This document shows, one piece after another, positions 15,326 to 23,513 of a stretch of DNA of 33,124 nt. The stretch spans positions 1 to 33,124 of the forward strand of contig CASEKE010000021.1 in assembly GCA_949288415.1 (NCBI GenBank). The letters are read 5' to 3'. The DNA comes from an uncultured Spirochaetales bacterium (lineage in GTDB: Bacteria; Spirochaetota; Spirochaetia; Sphaerochaetales; Sphaerochaetaceae). Numbering within the stretch: position 1 is the first letter of the stretch; each line of letters begins with the position of its first letter. The notes under the pieces were generated by a model. That model was not told the origin of the DNA. It searched no databases and saw only the letters and a list, made by a program, of their open reading frames with translations. A program made the position numbers and the translations under genes.

Positions 15326-16618
15326 ATGGCGGAAAAGGCAAGGCTGATCCTTCCCGACGGAAGGGAGTATGAGATGCCGGTCATGACCGACAGCATGGGA
15401 GACAAGAGTCTCGACATAACGGGACTTCGTAAAGATACGGGATACATCACATACGATCCCGGATTCGTCAACACCGGAAGCTGCATGTCCAGCATATGCT
15501 ACATAAACGGGGAACAGGGAATTCTCAGATACAGAGGCTACGACATCGAGGATCTCGTAGACTCGTGCGACTTCATCGAGGTCGCCTATCTGCTGGTCAA
15601 GGGCTGTCTTCCGACGGCTGCGGAAAGAATAAACTACCAGAAGCTGCTCAACAGACACTCGCTTCTCCACGTCAACATGAGGGATTTTTTCAGGGCGTAT
15701 CCGCACGACGGACATCCGATGGGAATACTCTCGGCAATGGTCGCCTCCCTCTCGGCATTCTATCCCGAACTTGAGGAGATGGATCCGGAGGAGAACGTCG
15801 ACCTCACAGTGACCAGACTGCTGTCGAAGATGAGGACGATAGCTGCATTCACCTACCGCCAGATGATGGGACTTCCATACGTTGAACCGCAGTACAACTA
15901 CTCCTACTGCGCGAACTTCCTCAACATGATGTTCTACTCTTCGGTGAACAACTATACACCGGATCCGCTCCATGTAAAGGCGCTGAACAAGCTCCTCATA
16001 CTTCATGCTGACCACGAGCAGAACTGCTCGACATCCGCGGTGCGTCTCGTCGGCTCGTCGGACGCGAACCTCTATGCATCGGTCGCTGCCGGCTGCTGTG
16101 CTCTCTGGGGCTCGAAGCACGGCGGAGCGAACCAGGCGGTCATGGACATGCTCCAGAAGATCCGCAGCGAAGGCCTCAGCGTCGACGAGGTCATCGCGAA
16201 GGCAAAGGACAAGAACAATCCGTTCAGGCTTTCCGGCTTCGGACACAGAGTATACAAGACGTTCGATCCGAGGGCCAAGATCGCGAAAAACATCTGCAAG
16301 GAGATCCTTGCGAAGACACACGAGTCGGATCCGCTGCTCGACATAGCCCTGGAAATCGAGGACAGAGCGACGCATGACGACTACTTCGTTTCGCGACACC
16401 TCTATCCGAACGTCGACTTCTACACGGGACTGACGTTCCATGCCATGGGAATACCTGTGAGCATGTTCACTGTCCTTTTCGCCATGGGAAGACTTCCCGG
16501 ATGGATCGCGCACTATCTCGAGTGGAGACACGACCCGTACCAGAAGATCGGTCGGCCCAGACAGGTATACTCGGGGCCTCGATCGAGGAAGGTCGTTCCA
16601 ATCAACGAACGTGTCTGA
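15326..16618 (+). CDS. gltA: Citrate synthase
   Basis: Citrate synthase condenses oxaloacetate with acetyl-CoA. The 430-residue protein follows AAGGAGG at ideal spacing, one base after the previous stop. Key segments are H-A-D-H-E-Q-N-C-S-T-S-A-V-R, K-H-G-G-A-N-Q-A-V with the first catalytic His, G-F-G-H-R-V-Y-K with the second, and L-Y-P-N-V-D-F-Y-T-G with the catalytic Asp. The usual G-P-x-H-G-G-A-N reads G-S-K-H-G-G-A-N. R-H-D-P-Y-Q-K-I-G-R-P-R-Q-V-Y near the end is typical of the hexameric bacterial type. A bidirectional terminator separates it from isocitrate dehydrogenase. With aconitase and IDH it makes 2-oxoglutarate, probably mainly for glutamate. Confidence 0.95.
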   Translation: MAEKARLILPDGREYEMPVMTDSMGDKSLDITGLRKDTGYITYDPGFVNTGSCMSSICYINGEQGILRYRGYDIEDLVDSCDFIEVAYLLVKGCLPTAAERINYQKLLNRHSLLHVNMRDFFRAYPHDGHPMGILSAMVASLSAFYPELEEMDPEENVDLTVTRLLSKMRTIAAFTYRQMMGLPYVEPQYNYSYCANFLNMMFYSSVNNYTPDPLHVKALNKLLILHADHEQNCSTSAVRLVGSSDANLYASVAAGCCALWGSKHGGANQAVMDMLQKIRSEGLSVDEVIAKAKDKNNPFRLSGFGHRVYKTFDPRAKIAKNICKEILAKTHESDPLLDIALEIEDRATHDDYFVSRHLYPNVDFYTGLTFHAMGIPVSMFTVLFAMGRLPGWIAHYLEWRHDPYQKIGRPRQVYSGPRSRKVVPINERV

Positions 16619-16634
16619 CGAAGTTGCCTGCACG

Positions 16635-16665
16635 AAAAAAGACGCCCATGAAAGGCGTCTTTTTT
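16635..16665. terminator. Bidirectional terminator between citrate synthase and isocitrate dehydrogenase
   Basis: A perfect 12-bp stem (AAAAAAGACGCC, 16635-16646, and its complement at 16654-16665) has a 7-nt loop. The GC core is flanked by A6 and T6, so it works on both strands for the two convergent operons. Confidence 0.9.
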
Positions 16666-16693
16666 CATCAGCAAGTCCCTGCGTCTGCCAGGA

Positions 16694-17917
16694 CTATAGC
16701 CTCGAGACGAGACTTTCGGTGAACTCCCTGGTTCCCATCAGCCTGGCATCTGAGATGCCTTCCTTTACAAGAAGGTTGAAGAAATCGGCGGTGACGGTCC
16801 TTGCCTTTATCGTCTTGGATATTGCGTCGAGCATAAGATCGGCAGCTTCGGTCCATCCAAGATAGCGGAGCATCATTTCTGCAGAGAGGATGAGAGACAG
16901 CGGATTGACGACGTTCCTGCCCGCGATGTCGGGAGCAGTGCCGTGCGTGGCCTCGAACACCGCGGCCATGCTCTCGTAGTTGATGTTGGCCCCGGGAGCG
17001 ATTCCGATTCCTCCGACCTCTGCAGCCAGCGCGTCAGATACATAGTCGCCGTTGAGGTTCATGGTGGCGATGACATCGTAGTCCTCCGGCTTGATGAGGA
17101 TGTTCTGGAGGAAAGCATCGCAGATGCAGTCCTTTATTTCGATCCTTTTCCCGTCGGCGGTGTGTATTACGACCTTTCCGTCCTCGTCCCTGGCTCCGTA
17201 CTCCTCTCTGGCAAGCTCGTAGCCCCACTCTCTGAAGCCGCCTTCGGTGAACTTCATTATGTTGCCCTTGTGCACGAGCGTGACGCTTTTCCTTCCATGC
17301 TCGACGGCATAGTCTATCGCTGCCTTGATCAGACGGCGTGAACCTTCCCTTGACACGGGTTTGATTCCTATCGAACTCGTCTCAGGGAAGCGAATCTTCG
17401 AAACTCCCATCTCGGACGAAAGGAAATCGATCACCTTCCTGACTTCATCGGTGCCGCACTTCCACTCTATCCCGGCATATATGTCCTCGGTATTCTCGCG
17501 GAAAACAACCATGTCGACCTTCTCCGGATGGCGCACCGGACTCGGCACACCCTCGAAGTAAGTCACCGGGCGCAGGCAGACGTAAAGGTCGAGACTCTGG
17601 CGGAGAGCTACGTTCAGGCTCCTCGCCCCTTTTCCGACCGGAGTCGTCAGAGGACCTTTTATCGCGACAAGGTACTCCTTGACCGCATCGAGCGTCTCCT
17701 GCGGCAGATTGACTCCGATAGTCCTCTCTGCCTTACCTCCTGCCAGTACCTCCTTCCAGTCTATCCTGCGACTTCCGCCGTATGCCTTTTCCACAGCCTT
17801 ATCGACGAAAAGCCTCATCATCGGGGTTATCTCAGCCCCAACTCCGTCGCCCTCTATGTACAGAATGGTCGGCTCCGAAGGCACGAAAAGCCGTCCGTCC
17901 CTGACTTCTATCTTCAT
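16694..17917 (-). CDS. icd: Isocitrate dehydrogenase, probably NAD+-dependent
   Basis: The enzyme oxidatively decarboxylates isocitrate to 2-oxoglutarate. The 407-residue homodimeric-type protein has the substrate motif S-L-N-V-A-L-R-Q, the K-F-T-E-G segment, and [11 protein letters not shown] for metal binding. The cofactor loop reads H-G-T-A-P-D-I-A-G where E. coli Icd has H-G-T-A-P-K-Y-A-G. Thus Lys344 and Tyr345, which bind the NADP phosphate, are Asp and Ile, and the Tyr391/Arg395 positions read Ala and Asn in T-A-D-F-F-N. These are the NAD-type choices, so NAD+ use is inferred. GAGG lies inside the aconitase 3' end, four bases upstream of which the ORFs meet; the order aconitase then IDH forms one operon. 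Confidence 0.93.
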   Translation of the reverse strand: MKIEVRDGRLFVPSEPTILYIEGDGVGAEITPMMRLFVDKAVEKAYGGSRRIDWKEVLAGGKAERTIGVNLPQETLDAVKEYLVAIKGPLTTPVGKGARSLNVALRQSLDLYVCLRPVTYFEGVPSPVRHPEKVDMVVFRENTEDIYAGIEWKCGTDEVRKVIDFLSSEMGVSKIRFPETSSIGIKPVSREGSRRLIKAAIDYAVEHGRKSVTLVHKGNIMKFTEGGFREWGYELAREEYGARDEDGKVVIHTADGKRIEIKDCICDAFLQNILIKPEDYDVIATMNLNGDYVSDALAAEVGGIGIAPGANINYESMAAVFEATHGTAPDIAGRNVVNPLSLILSAEMMLRYLGWTEAADLMLDAISKTIKARTVTADFFNLLVKEGISDARLMGTREFTESLVSRL

Positions 17918-17921
17918 TCGC

Positions 17922-19844
17922 TCACCTCACCAGATTCAGTCTGCCGCCGGCAAGAAGCATCTCCTTCTGCTCTTCGGTGGCATATACATCGAGCCTGTAG
18001 CTTTCATTCTTCGTCTCGTTGACAAGCACTACCGTCCCGTCTGCGACCTGACGACGGAGATCAGAGAAGGAAAGTCTGTCTCCGAGACCGATCCTGTCAT
18101 AATCCCGTTCGTCGGTGAATACAAGAGGAATGATGCCGAAATTGCAGAGGTTGGCCTGATGGATCCTCTCTATGGACTTCGCCACTATCGCCTTGACGCC
18201 GAGATACATCGGACAGATCGCCGCATGCTCCCTGCTCGATCCCTGTCCGTACGAATACCCTGCGACTATGACGGACCCTATACCTTTATCCCTGTTCTCA
18301 AGCGTCCTTGCGCTGAACGTCGGATCGACTCCTTCGAAGACATACTTCGAATATTCCCTGATGTTCGAACGATACTTAAGTCTTGCTCCTGCAGGCATGA
18401 TGTGATCCGTTGTGATCTTGTCGCCGACCTTGATGGCTACAACTGCAGGGATATCGTCCTTGAGAGGGACGTTCTTAGGCGGTTCGCCGATGTTGGGTCC
18501 TCTCTTCACGACGACTGAGGAAGAGTTCTCAGGAGGGAAGATGAACATGGACCTGTCGACTGCGTAATGCTCAGGGAGGTCGATAGAATCGAACGGCATC
18601 TTTCCTTCCGGATCGGTAAGGAATCCGGATATGGCGCTTATCGCCGCGGTCTCCGGGGAACACAGATAGAGCCGACCGGACTTCGTGCCGCTTCTGCCCT
18701 CGAAGTTCCTGTTGCTCGTCCTGAGAGATACACCGTCCGTACCGGGGCTCTGATGGTTTCCGATGCAGAAGCCGCAAGCACATTCAAGTATTCTGGCCCC
18801 AGATGCGACCAGAGATGCGAGCGTACCGTCCTGACTTATCATCTCCAGAACCTCCCTGGAACCGGGAGCGATGCCAAGCGACACCGTGGGATGTACAACA
18901 TGCCCCTTGAGTATCCTCGCGACCTTCACGAGGTCCATGTAGGAACTGTTCGTGCAGGAACCGATGAGTATCTGATCGACTTTGAGTCCTTCGATGTCCT
19001 TGACCCTCGCGACATTCCCCGGGCTGTGCGGCATGGCAATCATGGCCGACAGCGTGGAAAGATCGACCGTCCATGTCTCGTCGTAGGAAGCTCCATCCTC
19101 GGCGCAGAGAGGAACGTAGCTGTCCTGTCTGTCGTGCGCCGCAAGGAACTTTTCCGTCTCCTCGTCGGACGGGAAAATCGAGAACGTAACGCCGGCCTCG
19201 GCTCCCATGTTGCATATCGTGGCACGCTCGGGAACCGTCAGTGTCGAAACGCCTTCGCCGTAGTACTCGAACACGCTGTTCACATTTCCCTTGACGCCGT
19301 ATTTTTCCAGTACCTTCAATATGATGTCCTTCGCCGAGACGCCGTTGCGCAGCTTACCCTTGAGCTCGATGCCGACGACCTTGGGGGCGATCAGCGAGAA
19401 CGGATGTCCGGCCATCGCAAGGGCGACATCCAGGCCGCCGGAACCAATGGCGATCTCCCCTATTCCGCCCTGAGTTGGAGTGTGGCTGTCCGATCCGAGA
19501 AGAGTCTTGCCCGGGCACGCGAAGTTCTCGAGCTGGAGCTGATGGCAGATTCCGTTTCCCGCCCTCGAATAGACGACGCCTTTCTTCGCCGCCACGGTTC
19601 TCAAGTATTCATGATCGTCGAAATTCTCGAATCCGACCTGTACTGTATTGTGGTCGACATAGCTGACCGCAAGCTCGTTGCGTACCCTGTCGATGTCCAT
19701 GGATTCGAATTCCAGATAAGCCATGGTTCCGGTCGCGTCCTGCGTCAGGGTCTGGTCGATCCTGATCGAGATCGTCTCACCCTTCTCGAGCTTTCCCGAG
19801 ACGAGATGCGATCTGAGTATCCTGTAGCAAAGATTGTCCGCCAT
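17922..19844 (-). CDS. Aconitate hydratase, short (Aquifex-like) form
   Basis: Aconitase isomerises citrate and isocitrate through a [4Fe-4S] cluster. About 640 residues are read from the ATG at 19844, which has AGGGGG four bases upstream; an ATG nine codons earlier lies next to the -10 box and lacks a ribosome site. Cluster ligands are in [10 protein letters not shown] and in E-C-A-C-G-F-C-I-G. Catalytic segments include [11 protein letters not shown] and the late [13 protein letters not shown] swivel-domain motif. The length is well below the roughly 750-900 residues of mitochondrial and AcnA/AcnB forms and fits the smaller LeuC-plus-LeuD-like type. A homoaconitase or isopropylmalate role is less likely next to citrate synthase and IDH. 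Confidence 0.92.
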   Translation of the reverse strand: MADNLCYRILRSHLVSGKLEKGETISIRIDQTLTQDATGTMAYLEFESMDIDRVRNELAVSYVDHNTVQVGFENFDDHEYLRTVAAKKGVVYSRAGNGICHQLQLENFACPGKTLLGSDSHTPTQGGIGEIAIGSGGLDVALAMAGHPFSLIAPKVVGIELKGKLRNGVSAKDIILKVLEKYGVKGNVNSVFEYYGEGVSTLTVPERATICNMGAEAGVTFSIFPSDEETEKFLAAHDRQDSYVPLCAEDGASYDETWTVDLSTLSAMIAMPHSPGNVARVKDIEGLKVDQILIGSCTNSSYMDLVKVARILKGHVVHPTVSLGIAPGSREVLEMISQDGTLASLVASGARILECACGFCIGNHQSPGTDGVSLRTSNRNFEGRSGTKSGRLYLCSPETAAISAISGFLTDPEGKMPFDSIDLPEHYAVDRSMFIFPPENSSSVVVKRGPNIGEPPKNVPLKDDIPAVVAIKVGDKITTDHIMPAGARLKYRSNIREYSKYVFEGVDPTFSARTLENRDKGIGSVIVAGYSYGQGSSREHAAICPMYLGVKAIVAKSIERIHQANLCNFGIIPLVFTDERDYDRIGLGDRLSFSDLRRQVADGTVVLVNETKNESYRLDVYATEEQKEMLLAGGRLNLVR

Positions 19845-19869
19845 AAGTCCCCCTATGTTCTTTTCATTC

Positions 19870-19898
19870 ATTATAGCGATTCGGCCCGTCGATGAAAA
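19870..19898 (-). promoter_or_regulatory. Promoter of the aconitase-isocitrate dehydrogenase operon
   Basis: On the minus strand there is a -35 TTTTCA (19898-19893), a 17-bp spacer and a perfect -10 TATAAT (19875-19870). It overlaps the stop codon of the upstream transporter gene, giving a leader of about 20 nt with AGGGGG. Confidence 0.6.
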
Positions 19899-21061
19899 CC
19901 GACATAAGCCAGAGTCTCCGAAGTTGCAAGAACGATGGCCAGTATTGCAAGAAAGTAGAGTATGGCCTGGAAGGAGACATGCTCGTAGACAATGCCTCCG
20001 AGTATGCTCCCAAGCACCTGGCCGACGTTTATCAGCACCTCATGTATGACCATCCTGCGGTCCTTGTCCACTGCGCCTGCGGCCCCGTGGAAGATCGAAA
20101 GGTCGTATACGAGGGAGAACACTATGCCGAAAAGCATGAAGCAGACGGCATAGGAAACTACTCCGGACACGAGCGCGAAGGCCACGAAGAGAATGCCAAG
20201 CGCACACTGTGACGCTATTATGGTCCGGAAGCTGAACTTCCAAAAATCCATTCTCGAGAAGACCAGGAAGAAGAAGCAGGAAACGAGCCCTCTTGCCAAA
20301 AGCAGGATGCCCGTGAGTCCTTCTGAAAATCCGAGATTGTCGTATGCATAGAGAGGGAATATGTTGATCATGAGCGAATAGCACGAATAGCTCAAAAATA
20401 TTCCCGTCCAGCAGAGATATCGGAGATCGGTGGACCTGTCGGCGGCTGGACGGTCTTTTTCCGCCGGTCCGTCGGAAACACATCCGCTGCTTTTCATGGG
20501 AACGAGGACCAGGGCCGTCGCGAAGAACAGCACGACGCCGACAGCGACTGCAACGGACGCCCCCAGCTCCACGAGCAGACCGCCTACCATCGTCGAAAGC
20601 CCAGCACCGAACGACCACGAGAAATTGAACGCGGAGACGCTTTTGGCCAGCTCCGCATCGTCGTCGCCATCAGTCATCCACGCCTCGACGTTCGGCCATA
20701 GCAGACTCATGGCAACGCCGTAGAACGCCAGAAGAGGATATAAGAACGCAGAAGACGGACTCAGGAGTATCAGAAGATGCGAAAGTCCCATCCCGCATAG
20801 CGAGAGAACGGCCTTTGTCTTCCGTCCGACTTTGCAAAGGGGCTTCTCGAGCAGCAGACAGGAAACGAAATATGTCACGGTATATATGGACGAGGCTATG
20901 CCTATCGTACCGCTGGAAAGGGAGAATCGGAACTTCATGTAGTAGATCATCCCGAAATTGACCATGCATATGGTGAACTGGGACATGAAAGATGCCGATG
21001 CCAATGTCAGTTTTTTTCCATCCATGCTGGAAATGGTATGCAATCGCGCGAACTCTTTCAA
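19871..21061 (-). CDS. Major facilitator superfamily transporter
   Basis: This 396-residue integral membrane protein has about twelve hydrophobic segments in two sets of six, with a charged loop around residues 190-205 between the halves. The R-R/K-rich cytoplasmic loop after segment two (G-R-K-T-K-A) fits the MFS pattern. The substrate cannot be predicted, since only general features are visible. The start is uncertain. The first candidate is a TTG at 21061 with GGAG about five bases upstream; the next is an ATG at 21025 that lacks a ribosome site. TTG is preferred. It shares strand with the aconitase operon but that operon has its own promoter, so any link is read-through. Confidence 0.8.
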   Translation of the reverse strand: MKEFARLHTISSMDGKKLTLASASFMSQFTICMVNFGMIYYMKFRFSLSSGTIGIASSIYTVTYFVSCLLLEKPLCKVGRKTKAVLSLCGMGLSHLLILLSPSSAFLYPLLAFYGVAMSLLWPNVEAWMTDGDDDAELAKSVSAFNFSWSFGAGLSTMVGGLLVELGASVAVAVGVVLFFATALVLVPMKSSGCVSDGPAEKDRPAADRSTDLRYLCWTGIFLSYSCYSLMINIFPLYAYDNLGFSEGLTGILLLARGLVSCFFFLVFSRMDFWKFSFRTIIASQCALGILFVAFALVSGVVSYAVCFMLFGIVFSLVYDLSIFHGAAGAVDKDRRMVIHEVLINVGQVLGSILGGIVYEHVSFQAILYFLAILAIVLATSETLAYVGFHRRAESL

Positions 21062-21104
21062 GAAGCTCCAGGCCTCGGTTATGGCTTTTGGTCCGATATT
21101 GATG

Positions 21105-21110
21105 TATTAT
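21105..21110 (+). promoter_or_regulatory. -10 box for the DUF212 operon
   Basis: TATTAT is followed by seven bases and the ATG at 21118. No good -35 is seen, and no Shine-Dalgarno precedes the start. The ATG at 21109 overlaps the box itself, which argues for 21118 as the start codon. Confidence 0.4.
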
Positions 21111-21117
21111 GATGGCT

Positions 21118-21579
21118 ATGGCCACGGAATTCATAACCAACATACCTCTCGTCTCAGCCATGATCGCATGCGCCTTTGCCCAGCTGCTCAAGCCGATCGT
21201 TGCGGCGATGACGGGAAACGGCTTCGACTTGCATCTGATCCTATCGACGGGAGGAATGCCGTCCAGCCATACATCGGCTGTAGTCGCACTCACCTCGTCC
21301 ATAGGAGTGACCGAAGGGACGGGAAGCATTGCTTTCGCAATCTCGTTTGTGTTCTCTTTCATCGTCATGCACGACGCCATGAACATACGTTTCGAAGCAG
21401 GAAAACAGGCACAGGTCATCAACGAATGGTCCAAGATTCTCAGCAGTATACACCAGGACGGTGCGTTCACGCCGACAAATCTCAAGACTCTGCTCGGACA
21501 TTCGTTCTCACAGGTGGCAGGAGGGCTGATTCTCGGGCTGGCCGTCGGGTTCGCAATGCCTGCCGTAATGGCCGGATGA
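21118..21579 (+). CDS. Divergent PAP2 (DUF212) membrane protein
   Basis: The 153-residue protein belongs to the divergent PAP2 family found across bacteria and plants. It carries the hallmark G-G-M-P-S-S-H-T-S-A-V-V-A-L around residues 43-56, the I-V-M-H-D-A-M-N-I-R-F-E-A-G-K-Q-A segment after a hydrophobic stretch, and a last membrane helix with G-G-L-I-L-G-L-A-V-G. About four membrane segments are apparent. The family resembles acid phosphatases but retains only part of the PAP2 active site; its reaction is not established. An in-frame ATG at 21109 would add three residues. It leads a three-gene operon, 13 bases before the methyltransferase gene. Confidence 0.85.
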   Translation: MATEFITNIPLVSAMIACAFAQLLKPIVAAMTGNGFDLHLILSTGGMPSSHTSAVVALTSSIGVTEGTGSIAFAISFVFSFIVMHDAMNIRFEAGKQAQVINEWSKILSSIHQDGAFTPTNLKTLLGHSFSQVAGGLILGLAVGFAMPAVMAG

Positions 21580-21592
21580 AGGATGAAAAGCA

Positions 21593-22378
21593 ATGGGAAA
21601 GAACAGAACAAAGCCGACAGGCGAAGAGTCGTTCGACATTTTTTACAAGGCAATCTACAAGGACAGATGGGAAACTCTCAGATCGTCCATGACGGAGAAC
21701 AAGGACACGGTCCTCCTTTCGGAGAGACTCTCCAGTCCCTACTACATGGACCAGGCATCTGTGATCGTTGCATCGCTTCTTCCCGTCGATGACGGCGACA
21801 GAATTCTCGACATGTGCGCCGCTCCCGGAGGAAAGACGCTGTCCATAGCCCTCAGGCTCGGGGAAAACGGCCGTCTCGTATCGAACGACAGGTCGCAGGC
21901 AAGAGTCTTTCGGCTGAAAAAGGTTCTCGACGAGTGTCTGGACAGCGAGACGAGAGAGAAAATCGACGTGAGATGCCATGACGCATCGTCGTGGTGCCTG
22001 CACGAACAGAATGCCTACGACAAGGTACTTCTGGACGCGCCCTGTTCGTCGGAAAGGCACGTCATCAACGACAGAAAGTATCTGGACATGTGGAGCCCTT
22101 CCAGGCCGAAGAGACTGGCAAAGGAACAATATGCGCTGCTCTCATCGGGCTTCATTGCCCTGAAGAAAGGCGGGATACTTCTCTACTCCACCTGTTCGAT
22201 CAACCCAGGCGAGAACGAGGAGATCATCGGACGGCTCCTCAAAAAGCGCCATGACGAGGCGGAAGAAATAGCAATGGATCTTGAAATCGGAGAAAGGCGC
22301 GAACACGGGATGCTGATACTTCCTGATTCGGAAGGAGGCCTCGGACCGATGTACTGTTGCCTGGTGAGGAAAAAATGA
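21593..22378 (+). CDS. RsmB/NOP-family RNA m5C methyltransferase
   Basis: The enzyme family transfers a methyl group from SAM to cytosine C5 in rRNA or tRNA. In this 261-residue protein the SAM motif is L-D-M-C-A-A-P-G-G-K-T near 72-82. The family's Cys pair is D-A-P-C-S-S-E-R-H in motif IV and S-T-C-S-I-N-P-G-E-N-E-E in motif VI, where the second Cys is the nucleophile. It lacks the N-terminal NusB-like domain of RsmB and the C-terminal PUA domain of RsmF, so it is a compact form resembling NSUN4. The RNA target is unknown. AAGGA precedes the ATG. The stop overlaps the next start (ATGA). Confidence 0.88.
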   Translation: MGKNRTKPTGEESFDIFYKAIYKDRWETLRSSMTENKDTVLLSERLSSPYYMDQASVIVASLLPVDDGDRILDMCAAPGGKTLSIALRLGENGRLVSNDRSQARVFRLKKVLDECLDSETREKIDVRCHDASSWCLHEQNAYDKVLLDAPCSSERHVINDRKYLDMWSPSRPKRLAKEQYALLSSGFIALKKGGILLYSTCSINPGENEEIIGRLLKKRHDEAEEIAMDLEIGERREHGMLILPDSEGGLGPMYCCLVRKK

Positions 22379-23481
22379 ACGAAACTGCTGTTGCCATAAT
22401 CAGGGCCGAGAACTACGAGGTCCGGAGCATAAAGGAAAAACTCGAAGATCTGATCGGTGCTACCGGCTTTCCAGCTGTTGAGGGGAAATGCGTCCTGATA
22501 AAACCTAACGTGCTCTCAGATGCCCACCCGGAGAAGGCGATAACGACGAACCCTGCGGTCGTCGAAGCCCTTGCAATCATTCTTGAGGAAAGAGGAGCGA
22601 CGAAGATCTTGATGGGAGATTCTCCCGGTCTGCATACTCCCGGCTTCGCAGCAAGGAATTCCGGGCTTGCCGCCGTCTGCGAACGGCGCCAGGTCGAATG
22701 GCAGGACTTCTCCAAGGAGAACCGCACGCATAGGCTTTCCAGGCGGATATCCGCCCCGATGGCCACTGCCATCGACAAGGCGGACGTAGTCATATCGGTC
22801 GCGAAGATGAAGACTCACCAGCTGATGTACATGACCGGGTGCGTCAAGAACATGTTCGGCCTCGTTCCCGGGCTCAACAAGAGTCCGATGCATCTCAAGG
22901 CCCCATCGAGGGAGCAGTTCGCAAAGGTCATCGTCTCCATATTCAAGGAAAGCCATACCGACTATGCGATACTCGACGGAATCGTCGCCATGGAGGGACC
23001 GGGCCCTGCAAACGGATATCCGAAGCGCGCCGATCTCCTTCTCGCATCCCGAGATGCCTTCGCGGTCGATTGCGCGGCATCCGTAATAATGGGATACGAT
23101 CCTGAAACGATCCCTATTCTCAGGGAAGGCGAGAAGCAGGGACTTACCGATCCTGCGCTCTACACATATCCCATTCTGCGCCCGGAGGACGTCTCAATCA
23201 AGGACTTCGCGAGAATCGAGCAGAAGAAGAGCAATCTTTTCGTCGATCTCATAATGCCTATCTTCCTAAGGCCTTTCAGGATGCGCATGATACGACGCCG
23301 CCCTGCCCCGCAGTTCATGGACAACTGCATCAGATGCAAGCGCTGCATCTCCATCTGCCCCGCCACTGCGCTGCACATGGAAAACGGCAATGTCGTCATC
23401 GACAAGTCTCTCTGCATAAGATGCTACTGCTGCCACGAAATGTGCCCAGTTGACGCGATAAAGGTTCCTGCCAAGACTTGA
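22375..23481 (+). CDS. DUF362 protein with two C-terminal [4Fe-4S] ferredoxin motifs
   Basis: From the ATG at 22375 (GAGG upstream, overlapping the previous stop as ATGA) this protein has 368 residues. Residues about 1-290 are the DUF362 domain, with L-I-K-P-N-V-L, G-D-S-P-G and the K-M-K-T-H segment. The tail holds two complete C-x2-C-x2-C-x3-C-P ferredoxin clusters: C-I-R-C-K-R-C-I-S-I-C-P and C-I-R-C-Y-C-C-H-E-M-C-P. Such proteins are common in anaerobes and are thought to be iron-sulfur electron carriers, but the reaction is not known. Its place behind an RNA methyltransferase suggests no obvious partner. Domain assignment is firm; function is open. Confidence 0.88.
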   Translation: MNETAVAIIRAENYEVRSIKEKLEDLIGATGFPAVEGKCVLIKPNVLSDAHPEKAITTNPAVVEALAIILEERGATKILMGDSPGLHTPGFAARNSGLAAVCERRQVEWQDFSKENRTHRLSRRISAPMATAIDKADVVISVAKMKTHQLMYMTGCVKNMFGLVPGLNKSPMHLKAPSREQFAKVIVSIFKESHTDYAILDGIVAMEGPGPANGYPKRADLLLASRDAFAVDCAASVIMGYDPETIPILREGEKQGLTDPALYTYPILRPEDVSIKDFARIEQKKSNLFVDLIMPIFLRPFRMRMIRRRPAPQFMDNCIRCKRCISICPATALHMENGNVVIDKSLCIRCYCCHEMCPVDAIKVPAKT

Positions 23482-23513
23482 CGCTCCGTCCTCTTTGTGC
23501 GAAGTTATAGCGC

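Noticed and set aside
15296..16633. 445-codon open frame antisense to citrate synthase
   Set aside because: Citrate synthase on + has all catalytic motifs and a perfect ribosome site. The minus frame shows no family resemblance and stays open because of codon bias.
18567..19895. 442-codon open frame antisense to aconitase
   Set aside because: Aconitase motifs are unmistakable on the minus strand; the plus frame has an Arg-rich, family-less composition typical of shadow frames.
23484..23513. Leaderless promoter for the UvrD-like gene
   Set aside because: TTGACG is a good -35, but the only -10 candidates have poor sequence or wrong spacing, so it was not counted among the leaderless genes.
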